NCBI GenBank assembly: GCA_030704615.1
Contig: CM060732.1
Coordinates: 20,026,001 to 20,090,000, forward strand
DNA from: Takakia lepidozioides
Lineage: Eukaryota > Streptophyta > Takakiopsida > Takakiales > Takakiaceae
Direction: 5' to 3'
Length of the DNA: 64,000 bases
Shown here: positions 12,238-23,460 of the stretch, piece by piece
Layout: each line of letters opens with the position of its first letter
Numbering within the stretch: position 1 is the stretch's first letter
Made by a program: the position numbers and the translations under genes
The notes under the pieces: model-generated
The model's input: the letters and a program-made list of their open reading frames with translations, nothing else
Databases searched by the model: none
What the model was told of the DNA's origin: nothing

Positions 12238-13019
12238 CTGCATGTATTGCCTTGAGCTCATTGTCATCCTATTCCCAACAAGCCCCTACTCTACAGTGTT
12301 TCATCTCTCGGAAACCCATCTCCTCGCTATTTGCCCTCAATTTCTCCTTCCATTTGTCTGCTTTGCCAGAATCAGATTGGAGAAAAATTTCCATGGATAA
12401 CTACTACAAAATCCAAAAATCAGAACAGACTCTCATGCCAAACTAATGCAGCCCATCCTTTATCATGCCATCCAGCACGTCATCTTCCTTCCCTTCCTGC
12501 GTACCATCAGTGGTTTACCGCTTTACAGGTTACTATCTGGTGAAGTCCCTTTGAAGATAAAATTCTTCAAACATCAGTAGATGCAGTAGCCTTATGGCCA
12601 TTGATCCCACAGGATACAAAACCGTCCTAATTCTGTAAGAGTTTTAATATTAAACTGCCATAGTTGTGACTGCAATCTCCTATTGGTGAGGTTGGGATTC
12701 ACTCTAGCTGCTCCAGAGCATAAGAGGTATATTTAGTTGCAAAGAGTCTGACCGTCAAAGTACAAATTGTAATATTTCTTGAGAGGATTGCTGCAAATGT
12801 GATACTAATTTAACCACCATCACTAATCTCAACATACCAACAGACTGTCATGATTCCTCTGCCACTAGTGACAGTCAAGAAGGCAATGATTATAATGGTG
12901 GTCGATATCATGACTTCTTTGTAGCTCAATAAGGAGATGCCTCAAACACAAGAACGTATGGATCAAGCAAGGTGAGATATAATCATCCAGAGGAGAAAAA
13001 AATAACATGCCAGGCATAC

Positions 13020-13153
13020 CTCCGAGATGCCAGGTAGGTGATCCGACCAATTTGAATGGGCAAAGCAACAAGGGCGCCGATGATTGCTACCACTGTGACT
13101 AGCTGCCCAAGCTGAGTCTTCGGAGTTATGTCTCCATACCCAACCGTAGAAAT
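13020..13153 (-). CDS. BK-like gene: exon for selectivity filter and S6
   Basis: Begins ISTVGYGDITPKTQLG, the K+ selectivity filter, and runs through the S6 helix to TYLASRR. The donor is GTATGC. The junction Arg codon is completed by the next exon, giving SRR-PYGGS, close to the conserved K/R-Y-G-G-S at the S6-RCK1 boundary of BK channels. Confidence 0.9.
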
Positions 13154-13304
13154 CTGACAATGAGAAGTATACTTCTTATTTCCTAGAAGACATCTACTAC
13201 ACGTTTCTCCAACAGACAATACCACGTTCAGACCTTTCCCACATCCTAAGGATGACCGTCCATAGCTACTCAATAAACCCAGGAACATATGGAGCAGAAC
13301 AGAA

Positions 13305-13335
13305 ATGTAATGGTACTTTATAACGTCCGCGAAAA
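13305..13335 (-). repeat. LINE family B 3' tail, solo
   Basis: Short copy of the CCGCGGACGTTATAAAG tail in the BK intron just upstream of the selectivity-filter exon. Confidence 0.6.
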
Positions 13336-13394
13336 TTGTAGAACAGAACAAGTTGGAAAACCCGAAAATATCAACAAGACCAAAATGGCTGCTC

Positions 13395-13770
13395 AGGAAT
13401 ACTTAGAGATTGTACTCATAAGACGTTGCTTGCCATAGCCTTGCGGCCATAGGGCCCGTGCCCAGTTTGGGTGGAACTACACTACCTTTGTGAGGGGCTC
13501 ACTCCAGTAGTGGGAATTACCTTCATATTAACAATTAGTTTGGGCATTCCAGATTTCCTCTAGAAAGCCCTTCACACAAGCATCAATCTTCTGTGTGTGA
13601 GCTGCCCGGCAATTAGGGCCCAACAGGGCCAGGGCTTTAGGCTCAGCCTTGAGGTTTTGAAAGTTGGTGAACTGAGGTGCAGGGACTGTTCTTGATGGTC
13701 TTGAAGAGAGTTGCACTCTGATGAGAATACCCCAGACATTGTATCAGAGAATGGATATAGTCAGGAATAC
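13395..13770 (-). mobile_element. LINE family A 3' fragment
   Basis: Degenerate copy of the family A C-terminal end, including a QFTNFQNLKAEPKALAL-like stretch, AHTQKIDACVKGFLEE, and the terminal bases that end complementary to CTCATAAGACGTT. Confidence 0.8.
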
Positions 13771-13774
13771 ATAT

Positions 13775-14345
13775 AGAATGTACTCATAAGACGTTGTTTG
13801 CCATAGCCTTGTGGCCATTGACTCGCACCCAGTTTGAGGGAACACAAAGGGACAGAAACTACCTTAATCCAGGGCTGACGCCAGTACTATGACTTACCTT
13901 GAAACATACAATTGGTCCGAGTTTTCAGACATCCTCTAGAAATCCCTTCACACAAACATCAATCTGCTGTGTGTGATTTGCCCAATAACTAGACCCCAAA
14001 AGGGCCTGGGCTTCTGGCTCAGCCTCGAGATTTTCGAAGTTGGTAAACAGAGGTACAGAAATGAAATGAAATGGTGCTTTATAACATACAGAAACAATTC
14101 CCTAGATGGATTTGAAGTGGGTGTCTCTCTGGTGAGAGTACCAAGGACAAAGAATGAGAAACTGGTTATTGTTTTCCGGTTGCCCACACAACGGGCAGTT
14201 GCATTCCTCCTTTCCTCTCTGCGTCTGTTTGCTGTTCAAAGATAGGCTTCCCGCCCTGCCAATTTCAGTCTAGTGTCGAGAGTGGGTAAAACCTTGAGGT
14301 CATCCATGATGGCCTCACCCGTGTCACAGACTGGAATGAGGAACA
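13775..14345 (-). mobile_element. LINE family A 3' fragment interrupted by a family B tail
   Basis: A second adjacent family A end (QLHCLCGQPENN-like Cys region, DDLKVLPTLDTRLK). A family B tail with ATTTC repeats lies inside it at about 14058-14090, so B inserted into A. Confidence 0.75.
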
Positions 14346-14376
14346 CAAATAGAGGAAAAGGTAGAGGCATGCACAC

Positions 14377-14486
14377 AGTGACAATAAGGAAGTAGAATGC
14401 GTCCCAAAAATTGATACAGCCTGTCTCGGGACATTGGTCTCGCTTTGACTTTGGAGCTGCATCATACTCCAACCACTGTATAATGC
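14377..14486 (-). CDS. BK-like gene: exon for end of S5, turret and pore helix
   Basis: 110 bp encoding GIIQWLEYDAAP, a charged turret with two Cys, and the pore helix FWDAFYFLIVT. It corresponds to the family's W-E-x3-Y-L-x-V-T segment just before the selectivity filter. A LINE fragment lies directly downstream in the intron. Confidence 0.85.
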
Positions 14487-14772
14487 CTGCAACCAGAATA
14501 ACTGTCCCCAAGCCCACCATCAGTTTGTTCATATGCGTTAATCAGATCACTTCAACATGAGAAGAATTAAACAATGTGCACGTTTGTGTCTACCATGTCA
14601 AACCTCTTGAATGCTTCACCAATTCCAAGGCCCAAACCATCACATGAATGTAACATAAAAGCAAATTGCTTTGCGGTTTTCTAACTCAACTTTGACTGCT
14701 TGAACAAGGTTGTGATGCTTTGCAATCAGAAGCCACCTTGGGTACATGCTTTACCAGTTTGACAACACTTAC

Positions 14773-14861
14773 CAGCACCAAAGGTTGAAACAACCAACAA
14801 TAATACTTGTTGAGTCACCGTGCTTCCGACAACTCCTATTTTGCTCATCAAAGAAAATGTC
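14773..14861 (-). CDS. BK-like gene: exon for S4-S5 linker and S5
   Basis: 89 bp between TTTCGCAG and GTAAGT. Encodes TFSLMSKIG, then a Val/Leu-rich S5 helix ending FGAG. In phase on both sides. Confidence 0.8.
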
Positions 14862-15128
14862 CTGCGAAAAAAAATTATGATTGAAATGTATGTGATACTT
14901 CCAATCTCCCAACCACATTACAACAATCCTAATTCGCAAATATACACAGCTGATGTCCTAATTCATGTGTGAGTCATGTTGTTCATGAGTGTTTCTAAGG
15001 CTCTCCATATACAGATGCAGCCAAGTTACGAGACATTCCAAAGGGTGAGATATCTTCCAACACCTACATAGGTTGATTCAGAACCAAACAAAACACGGAA
15101 AAATTTATGGTATTGAGCAAGGCTCCAC

Positions 15129-15185
15129 CTGATTATACGCAAAAATTGCAAAAGACGAATAACGCTTCCCCCTTGTTTTATGACC
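15129..15185 (-). CDS. BK-like gene: exon for S4 voltage-sensor helix
   Basis: 57 bp after GGTTGCAG encoding VIKQGGSVIRLLQFLRIIR, an S4-like helix with basic residues at about every third position. The donor is the weaker GTGGAG. A LINE 3' tail (15205-15252) is inserted only about 20 bp from the acceptor. Confidence 0.8.
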
Positions 15186-15204
15186 CTGCAACCAGAAGTT
15201 GGTC

Positions 15205-15252
15205 AGAAATGAAATGAAATGGTGCTTTATAACGTCCGCGGAAAGCTCATAG
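15205..15252 (-). repeat. LINE family B 3' tail, solo
   Basis: ATTTC repeats plus the CCGCGGACGTTATAAAG tail close to the S4 exon acceptor. Confidence 0.7.
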
Positions 15253-15632
15253 AAAGAAACCCAGAGAAGTACAGGACCCCATTGCATCAAAATTTGCACC
15301 ATTCACCCTAGATAAACAATATCGAGGAAGAACGCCCTTCTGAATAAGCATCATTACACGTTGCCAAAATATCACCAACAATCTATGCGATATTCCCATC
15401 CATGCCTAACTTTATGTAGGACTCTCCTTTCGCACATGTCTATGACAGGTATGTGTCTTTCTAATTAGATTCATCGACCACCATCACCCGTTGACCCAGC
15501 TCCTGCATAGGCAACTTGGGAAGATCTGGCACACTGTGGATAGGGAGGTTAGCAAATGAAGACAACAAAATGACAAGAGTCTCAATCAATCCACAAGAAA
15601 CGTGGAGGAGAGCCATGAGCTGAAACACGTAC

Positions 15633-15716
15633 TTGAAGAGAAAGATAATGGGTAGAGCACTTAATAAGTCAATCAAACCCCAGAATGAAAAGATGTAATG
15701 GAATCGCACTGGTTCG
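15633..15716 (-). CDS. BK-like gene: exon for S2-S3 loop and S3
   Basis: 84 bp between TGTCTGCAG and GTACGT. It encodes EPVRFHYIFSF followed by GLIDLLSALPIIFLF, the S3 helix with the acidic residue typical of voltage-gated-like channels. Both splice phases agree with the neighbouring exons. Confidence 0.8.
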
Positions 15717-16284
15717 CTGCAGACATAGGGCATAATGTGAGTCGGCCATCCCTGTCTATTAAGTCCATCTCATATGTAGTTCAACCTCCAACCTCAAAAC
15801 TAATGGAGCTGTAGCTTTTGCTTACTAGTCCATGTGCAGATCATTCAACTACTTGGGTTAAGCCACCAGTCTGGTGTTACTTGTTGCTGACAAGTGTCGC
15901 AAAGCATTGGAGCCTGGCTTTCTATATGTGGGTGCTGCAAATGAGGAAACCACTATTATTCTTCATTCTCATATCCAGATAAGGAAAAGTCAAACCTGAG
16001 AAGCAGTTTTGTTACCTATAAACTCGCAATGCATAATCTGTAACAAACATAATGCTCACTATGTCCTGCGTTCGTGCCACCCAATTATGAGCGGGATTTC
16101 TGTTGTACCTGCTCATAGACAGCATAGCAGCAATGACCTTTCAACAATTATTCTGCCTGCTCTGTGGACGGTTTTTTCCCCCTCTACCTACTGTCAGTGG
16201 TTCTACTCTTTGTTCTGCTTGTGTCCCCCTTGGATCCTTTTGGCATCCTGCATCATAATAGATAAATTCCTTCCTTATTACTTA

Positions 16285-16455
16285 TGCGGCCGTTACAAAG
16301 TACCATTTCATTTCTTTCATCCCTTGAGCAGTAGTTGCTTTTGGGCTGTTTTTTGGCTCTGGTTTTGTTTCCTCTCTCTTGTTTTTTCCATTTTGTCCCA
16401 TAAGCTCTTTGAGCTTTCTGCGGACGTTATAAAGTACCATTTCATTTCATTTAAT
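16285..16455 (+). mobile_element. LINE family B 3' end, two nested tails
   Basis: The first tail (16288-16318) is followed by CCCTTGAGCAGTAG, the last codons and stop of family B ORF2. Then come the same 3' UTR and the complete tail to 16450, ending in ATTTC repeats. This ties the small repeats of this region to family B. Confidence 0.75.
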
Positions 16456-16792
16456 TTCCCAAGCCTGTTACAGCTGTAAAGTAAAATCTTGCTATTTGGA
16501 ATTCTCATCTTGAAGTTCCATTGCTCCTGTAGCCCTTCCCGTTGACTTAATAGTTTTACCGGGTTTAGTGTGGAATTGGCATGGTGTTCCATAAATTATA
16601 CTAGGTAGCTCTGGGTCTTTCATGGATGTATTGCAAGTTCTTCTGTACAAGAGATACTACTGTCTTTGCAAAGACTGCAATTTTACCTCACAGGAAGGGA
16701 GGGTAAAATCTGGCAGCAGGATGGGAACCAATGTCTAAGACATCTGTGAATTCAGACACAGTACACTCCTGGATTCTCCTAAGCATTGAAGA

Positions 16793-16828
16793 GAAATGAA
16801 ATGAAATGGTGCTTTATAACGTCCGCCT
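16793..16828 (-). repeat. LINE family B 3' tail, solo
   Basis: ATTTC repeats plus GGTGCTTTATAACGTCCGC on the plus strand, in a BK intron. Confidence 0.7.
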
Positions 16829-17044
16829 AATCACCTCCAAACAGTAGCCTTGTTCAAAGCATGATGTGGTAGACATCTTACATCCCAATCTATCAAGTAT
16901 ACATCTAACCAACCTGTCAGGGACAATTGGGTATCTGCTCTTACGTCTCAGTCACTCACTACTATAAGCCTTCCTGACTATAACTCTATCTGCAAATTTG
17001 AGTCGGCTGCATATACACAAGAAAACATGGGTCAATGTACTTAC

Positions 17045-17094
17045 GTTGAGTACACGTAGAGAACCCCTGACAAAAGAGCAAATATAAACTCCAG
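17045..17094 (-). CDS. BK-like gene: exon for S2 segment
   Basis: Acceptor GGCTGCAG, then 50 bp encoding the hydrophobic LEFIFALLSGVLYVYS, then a GTAAGT donor. Joins in phase to the S3 exon at 15716, giving a continuous S2-S3 stretch. No exon for S0 or S1 was recognised between this exon and 18989. Confidence 0.7.
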
Positions 17095-17599
17095 CTGCAG
17101 CCAACCAGGAAGAGAAGCATCTCAGATATCCATGTGGAAAATGTTACTCCTCGCAATTTGAACAATGTCTGACTTCATGAACATACAGTAAGAAATTCCT
17201 GTTTGGAGCTGCCCTGCAGGTGTACCCTGAGAGGTAGCTATTGAGCTCTTCTCCATGTTCCGGATAGACTGTAATGACCAACCCAACGACAATGTTTCAA
17301 AGCTGCTATGATGCTCTTTCGCCATGTTTAGGATAGATTGTAAATACCGAACCACTGAATGCTTCAAGCAATACATTCAGGTTAGGTATACATGGATAAG
17401 AGTGAAGAAGAGAAGAAGCTTAAGACCCCATCCACCTAAAAGATGAATTTCTCACCTAATTACTTTTCTTCTAACACGACTATGAACCGGCTGGTACTAA
17501 AATTCTCACATGATTGAGTTCATATCAGCAAACATCACTGCATCATTCATACCAGATAAGGTACCTGTAATTTCGAAAATTTTGAGTACTCGTACCAGC

Positions 17600-17631
17600 T
17601 GGTATCACAAAATTGTTAAAGTGTGATACCA
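17600..17631. repeat. Short inverted repeat
   Basis: 10-bp arms TGGTATCACA and TGTGATACCA around a 12-nt loop, with further partial symmetry outside. No role can be assigned. Confidence 0.5.
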
Positions 17632-17669
17632 GTACTTGAATGGTATGAACAAATTCCAATACCAGCCAA

Positions 17670-18065
17670 CACTGGTGAGGACCTTAAGGATAATCGGAAG
17701 GGCCTCCCTACCCTCGGCACTAGACTGAAATTTGACACTCAGGGCGGGGAGTCTACCTTTGAACAAGAAACAGATGCAGAGAGGAAAGGGAGATTGTCAA
17801 TGCCCAATGTGCAGGCGGCCTGAAGACAATATCCATTTTCCAATGTCCAGGGTATTCTCGTAAGAGACCCACACTCGTCAGGACCATCAAGAACCTAGTC
17901 CCTGCACCTCTGTTCACCAATCTCCATCGAGGCTGAGACTAAAGCCCTTGGCCTGTTGGGGTCTGATTGCTGGGCAGCTCAAACACAGCATATTAATGCT
18001 TTTGTGTCTAGAGCAAATCAATTGCTTGTACCAAAGTCGGCAAACAATGTCTCATGACTACATTC
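17670..18065 (+). mobile_element. LINE family A 3' fragment
   Basis: Degenerate family A C-terminus: LPTLGTRLKF, a Cys-finger remnant, and AAQTQHINAF, ending with the terminal bases TCTCATGACTACA. Many frameshifts. Confidence 0.75.
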
Positions 18066-18988
18066 TATAACTGCAAGTGAGGCATGTAGCAGTGTTCAAG
18101 TCCAATGCTTCCATGCAGCAGTAAGATTATAGTGGACCAGAGATACATCTCCATCCTCCCCCAAGAGTCTAAAGTATCTAAGAGGAGATTAAGCTCATCT
18201 TCCAGTAGACATGTGCATATCTTTATGGCTTACCCGACCTTCAGCTAACCATGATCCCATGTGATCATCACCTATCCCATGTTCATCATCTAGGTGTCAT
18301 GAGCGATCCTATGTGAAAAAACAGCGCAGATGTCATGTGTACCCTGCTGTTCAAACTATGAAGGTGCAGCCCACTGGTGGATGATGGCTGGGAAGGCAAC
18401 TGTGCCTCGTGCTGGAACTGAGAAAGTGAAATTTACGGTGTTGGTGTGAGGTCACCAATGGAGCTCTGCACGTCATGTTCATGAGACTCTGCAAGAATTT
18501 GCCAAAGTAATTCAGGTAGATTGTCTACCAAGCAGATCTCTGCTTAACTGAAAAATCTTAGCCATGAAGGGATTGAGTTGGACAGTGCAAGAACCTTCCT
18601 TCGTTTGAATCAGAAGCTCTTATATCATCCAAGTGAAGGACCTCCCCATTGGATCAGGCCCCAAAAAGGCTGTTGTTTCACTGGGAGCTCACTCCATGCA
18701 GCTATGGTGATAGTTTGCACTATCTACAAACGCCCTAGGCAATGGAAGGGCATTGACAACCAGAGACTCGCCAGGTAACATGCACTGGACACGGAACCTG
18801 ACAACAGAGGGAATACTATTTTCAGTGCTTGATCCTTACAAGAGATGTAAAGCTTATCCTCATAGAATCTAGACAACAGAATAGGCAGTAGATTTTCCTA
18901 CTGACGTGTACATAGACAAATCCATATGTAACCGCACCCTTATTCTAGTGTGTAGCACCACAGTGATGAAGGGTGGGAGTGTACATAC

Positions 18989-19423
18989 GACATGCCACAA
19001 GTAGCCAATGAACCCAGACCGGAGACCTGCTCGTATTTTCACAGCATATGGTACTCTGCCAAAGAGGAAGGACTCATGGTAGGTCTGCAGAACGTGCGCA
19101 CTTGCATCAATCTGCTTAAGACGATGCTGATTGTTCAACCTGGTGAATGTCCAGAGCAAGTCCTGAGCCTTCGACTGGATTTGTTCCCACGGGTGTGCGT
19201 TCCAGCTGTCGGCATGCCCCCGATTTCGCGTGGCTACAGCAGGCTGCCGGCGTTGAGAAATTGTCCTCTTGCTGTCCAAAGAACTGAAGGAGTCTGCCGG
19301 GGCCCTCTGTGGGCTGCAGTAACTGTCTGGTGCATTGAAAGACAAATCTGGAGGTCCTTGAAAAGATGTTCTAGCCCTTCCCGATCCATCGCTGCCTGTT
19401 TTGTTTTCCAGTCTGTAGAGCAT
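18989..19423 (-). CDS. BK-like gene: putative first coding exon (cytosolic N-terminus)
   Basis: About 145 codons from ATG 19423 to a GTATGT donor after the residues GYLWHV. The segment is polar, Ser/Arg rich and has no membrane span, so it is probably a cytosolic N-terminus. It ends in phase 0, matching the next exon. Evidence that it belongs to the channel is its position, phase and open frame rather than recognisable homology. The reading frame stays open upstream of this ATG to 19438, and an AG acceptor lies there, so the true start may be in an upstream exon. Confidence 0.5.
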
Positions 19424-19439
19424 CCCACCTGTTGTCAAA

Positions 19440-21540
19440 GAACTCCAGCTCTCTCTCTCTCAAATGACTACTGGATCTAACAGAAGCCTATAGCTGGTAA
19501 AACCTCGTCAAGCATAGTAGCACTGGAACTTGGGACGTACTTCGTCCACGAAGAACTCAGTTGGAGCTTTTACCCAGGTGCTGCAAACATGGGTAAGTTA
19601 CGCCTGTGAGCCCCACGCTGCCACATTGGTGCAAGCAGGGCGAGCAGGCAAGAGAAAGAACTGCGACCAAAAGATGCATGTCACAATCAAGCCATCATGA
19701 AGTATATCTAGTATCTTGCTATGCGCAAATGACAAGGAGATGAAGCACACACATTTCGTTGCGAATTGGAGCGGGACGAGACATGATGGCGCACTGCAGC
19801 AAATGTCGCACGGGACCACGCTTTCCCGTTCATAGCCAGACACTCAGTAGCGTCATGGGAGTTCGACAGCGCTGGGAAGCAAGGACAGTGTCACTTCGTT
19901 ATTATGCTGTTAAATAGTGCAGTCTACACATCGACCGTCCTGCCCAGCCAGCCTTTGCTGTTCCTGTATCATCACTAAGTTATACCCTTGTATATCACCG
20001 CCTTCATGACAGACACTAAACACACAAGATCTGCGTAGCGAGTTCGCTTACGAACGAGTATGTACGAAGTACGAAGACCGAGAAGGTAGTTTATGTCTTC
20101 CACTTCATCTGCTCACTCACTCTTAGACAACAATTGCGTCCCAGCACCCACGAGAATCACGATCCCAAGTTTCACTATATTTTCCACCAGTGGGGCAGCG
20201 ATGGTGGACCGTGGGCCGTCTTCACCGAGCTACCTAGTAAATGCTAATCAGTGCACAAATCAGTATCTGGGTCCGGCAGTGGGAACAACCTCGTTGTCAA
20301 TCGTTCCAAGATGAAAGTTGGTCTTGTACATATCATGCACGCCATACATTACCTGTTGGTGTCGCAGGGGAGATGGATGCTGCGTAGGTAATCGAATTTC
20401 TGGCACGCATCAAAAACACCAACGTGAATGAATACAGCTCTGCAAGGCAAGCACGGACAGGGACACACGTTGGTATGTCCCTACACCAACAAAGTGTCAT
20501 GTCAAATAAAGCGTGGTCTTAGGTGCCGAGCCCCCATTAGTTGCCAGATTGCAGCGGTGGACGCGTAGAGAAAGTCAGCTGTCTGATGAGGGGCAGCTTT
20601 ACGTAAGGATTTGGATCAGCTCTCATCAGATCAGTAATGCACTAATAACTCCAAAATCTAGCCTGTTCATACAACCAAGAATCCTGGCACGTGATTCTCG
20701 ATATGAGCCTAACGTGGGAGTCATTCGCAATGTCAGGTAGAAATAGAGAGGTGGGACCTCTTGGGGGTCTAGAGTCATATATCGTTTGGGTGCCAACAAG
20801 GCCTGGGTCTTAGATTTGAGAGATGTGTAGGTACCGTAGTGCAAATGCTCCAAAGAACCGGGGTTCTCAATTGGGAGCCCTGTTGGTTGTGACAATGGCT
20901 GCAACATTGTCATCGGAACTCCCCAGCACTGTAACTGGTGGTGCTCTGTCGTCATGAAGTTTTCTCAGCTTAGAAACTTGTTCCCAGCTTGGATCCACGT
21001 CCACATCCACAACATACAATTCTACCAATCCTTAAAGAAGACAAAAGTACATTTGAAGGAAATAATTTGGGTTGCATGCTCCTGGGGTGTAGTGCATCTT
21101 TCTCATTGATCACTCTTCCCCACCAGGCCCGCTCTCTCCCTTCCAGATTAATGAATGCCTCGTGTATGGTGGAACGGATATGTAGATGTTTGGATTGCTT
21201 TTTCTTCGTATAAGGCTTTAAATGTGATCAGGCTTGTGGGGCGGGCATTTCATTTTCATAAGATAGTTCACTAGTTCAACTGTCAGATGTGCTTGGTTCT
21301 TCGGCCCACCCTCCGAAAGGGACGCCTGGGAGTCCATGTGTCTCGTCGCTGATCTCTCTGACTCTAGTATCGCTTCGGGTGGACCCCGGGGACCGGGATC
21401 ATGCCCCTCTCTTAGCTGGACCAATATCAGGATTCCCCCTAAATAACTTATGTATCGCCAGCTGGTTGGATGGATTTTATGTTTCGGCTTCTATGCCTTG
21501 CAGTCGAGTCAATCTGCCCCACCGGGCCCTATCCTACCGA
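19440..21540. other. No gene recognised upstream of the BK-like gene
   Basis: About 2.1 kb holding only short, unrecognisable frames (for example 20626-20955 minus, 109 codons). It could contain the BK promoter and 5' UTR, but I see no clear TATA box or other element. Confidence 0.4.
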
Positions 21541-21545
21541 ATTTC

Positions 21546-21667
21546 GACCACCTTGTAAGATCAAAATCTGCACAGGCTGGGAGCATGCTGGCCTCCCCCA
21601 CTCTCAGCGACCACCTTGTAAGATCAAAATCTGCACCTGGGAGCATGCTGGCCTCCCCCACTCTCAG
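21546..21667. repeat. Tandem duplication, about 60 bp x 2
   Basis: Two adjacent near-identical units starting GACCACCTTGTAAGATCAAA; the second lacks a few bases. It lies inside an open frame (21450-21842 plus, 130 codons) that I do not recognise. Confidence 0.85.
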
Positions 21668-23149
21668 TGAAAAGCTGCAGGCCTGTCGAATGCTTTGTCA
21701 AGTCTTGACAGAAAAACATTCTATCTCTAGGGAGAAATCTATGACTAAACGCATCCAGCTAGTTAGCCAAAATATGATAGAGCTAAAGCCAGCAGAATCT
21801 TGGTTCACTATCCCATATCTCTGGATGGACATGCTAGCCTAATTGTAATCGCAGATCTCTGCAGACAGCTAAGGATGAAACCACGAAACTCCATCAAGGG
21901 TGCACTAATGGTCCCCATAGGGCAAGATATGTCAAAGTACTTTTTGCTTAAAGCTAAGCAACGGGAAGATGCTCATGCTACCCTCCCCTTTGTAAGGAAA
22001 AGGGGGCTGTTGTCAATGATTAAATGCCCATGTTTTCTTTTGTGGTTATCCACATGAGGACATATGAATTATTGGGAACAGCTGGTTGAAGGTAAGTTGG
22101 GCTTATGGTAGTACCCTTTGTGTGGCAAGTCATCAAATATCAAAAGAACTTATGTTCTCTAACTTATTGATGTCCACCAATTTAGTCCGGGAAATAATTT
22201 GAGATGAACCAGCCGGTGGCCCCGGAGTCATTCCTAGCACCCTAGCACCAACCGGCTATAAGTGGGTTGGGGAGTTGGTTGCTCCCCTTGGTGGTAACAA
22301 CCAATCAGTTTCCAAGGAAATTTCCTAAGGTTTCAATTATCATTCGGAAATTCCTCAAACCACTCGTCTAGCATGTAGCATGTAACTGCAAGGATGCCGG
22401 TTCTCCTGTTCGTTGGTGTCCATCTACATTAGCCTACCCTTTCTCCATATTTAGGACAAATAGGGCCTGTCCACCATAGGATTGGATGCCCACCTTCCTC
22501 GTTAATCCAATGCAAAAACAAAAATCGGAATTCACCATTGGATGTATGAGATTATAAAGTTTGATCCAGGGCCAATGCTGAAATTCAATAATTGAGCATG
22601 TCTTCCTCAAAATTTGTATGGAAAAATAAATCATGAAATGTTTTCCAAAATGGAAATAGGAGACAAGAACAGATTCCAGTGCATAATTGAGTGAAGCATA
22701 TCTCTGCAAAATTGCAGATGAAAAGAAGCAGATTTGATAGGACCTCTTTTGTACACAACTGGAATTGGTTAGGTGAGCTATGAACCATTTTGCTGGCTAT
22801 TCATATTTTGCCATGCAATAGCCACTGCACCTTTGCTAAAAGTAGAAAGCCATGCCCAACTATGGCACAACTGCCAAACTTTCGTACCACCTCTCAGGCT
22901 ATAAACTTTTCTAAATAAGAAATAATCAAATCCCTCTAACCAACTATAATTAGTGGCCTCATTTGGGAGTCTGTGCTTTTGTGGCCGGAATGGGCCAGCG
23001 CCATTGCAAGATAAACTAACAAGCGGCTAGTCGCGTAATAGCTCCACCCTAATTACTACAAAACTGAAATGCTACTGTTGGCGGTCCTGATAATAATGAA
23101 TTAAATGCAAGGAACAAATGCGAAAACATAAAATTAAATGTGGAATTGG
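21668..23149. other. No gene recognised
   Basis: About 1.5 kb with only short frames (for example 22434-22709 minus) and no recognisable protein, repeat or RNA. Confidence 0.4.
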
Positions 23150-23460
23150 AGGGATAAATTTGAAGAGAACTGAATATATCGGAATTCAATGTGATAAAAC
23201 TGAAAGGAACTAAATATAATGGAAGTCACTCTGATAAAAATGAGAGAAAATGAATATAATAGAACTGAAGGGATAAATCTGAAGGGGACTGAATATAATA
23301 GAATTGTAGGGACAAATCTGAAGGGAACTGGATACAATAGAACTGTAGGGATAAACTTGAAGGGAACTGAATATAATAGAACTGTAGGGATAAATCTGAA
23401 GGGACTAAATATAATAGAACTGTAGGGATAAACTTGAAGGAACTGAATATAATAAATAGT
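23150..23460. repeat. About 40-bp minisatellite, about 8 units
   Basis: Units built from GAACTGAATATAATAGAACT then GTAGGGATAAATCTGAAGGG, with single-base variants and some truncated units. Open frames on both strands here are artefacts of the repeat. Confidence 0.9.

Larger units (their letters stand above)
1122..19423 (-). pseudogene. BK (Slo)-type Ca2+-activated K+ channel gene, probably decayed
   Basis: A minus-strand gene for a tetrameric plasma-membrane K+ channel of the BK/Slo family. Exons in transcript order: 18989-19423, 17045-17094, 15633-15716, 15129-15185, 14773-14861, 14377-14486, 13020-13153, 12072-12237, 11282-11423, 10805-10998, 4149-4317, 3023-3115, 2080-2875, 1551-1609, 1122-1438. 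I chose each by similarity to BK and by GT-AG sites; the phases join correctly at nearly every junction. Seen: S2-S3, S4 with regularly spaced Arg, S5, pore helix, STVGYGD filter, S6, RCK1, linker and RCK2. Not found: S0/S1, the exon(s) after 1122, and a Ca-bowl. Two lesions fall in RCK1: an in-frame TAG at 10849-10851 and a phase break around 12110. So it is either a pseudogene or carries sequence errors. Introns hold many LINE fragments, and the 6.5-kb intron 4318-10804 holds two large ones. Confidence 0.82.

Noticed and set aside
21450-21842. 130-codon ORF containing the tandem duplication
   Set aside because: The frame includes a recent duplication and shows no known domain; reported only as a repeat.
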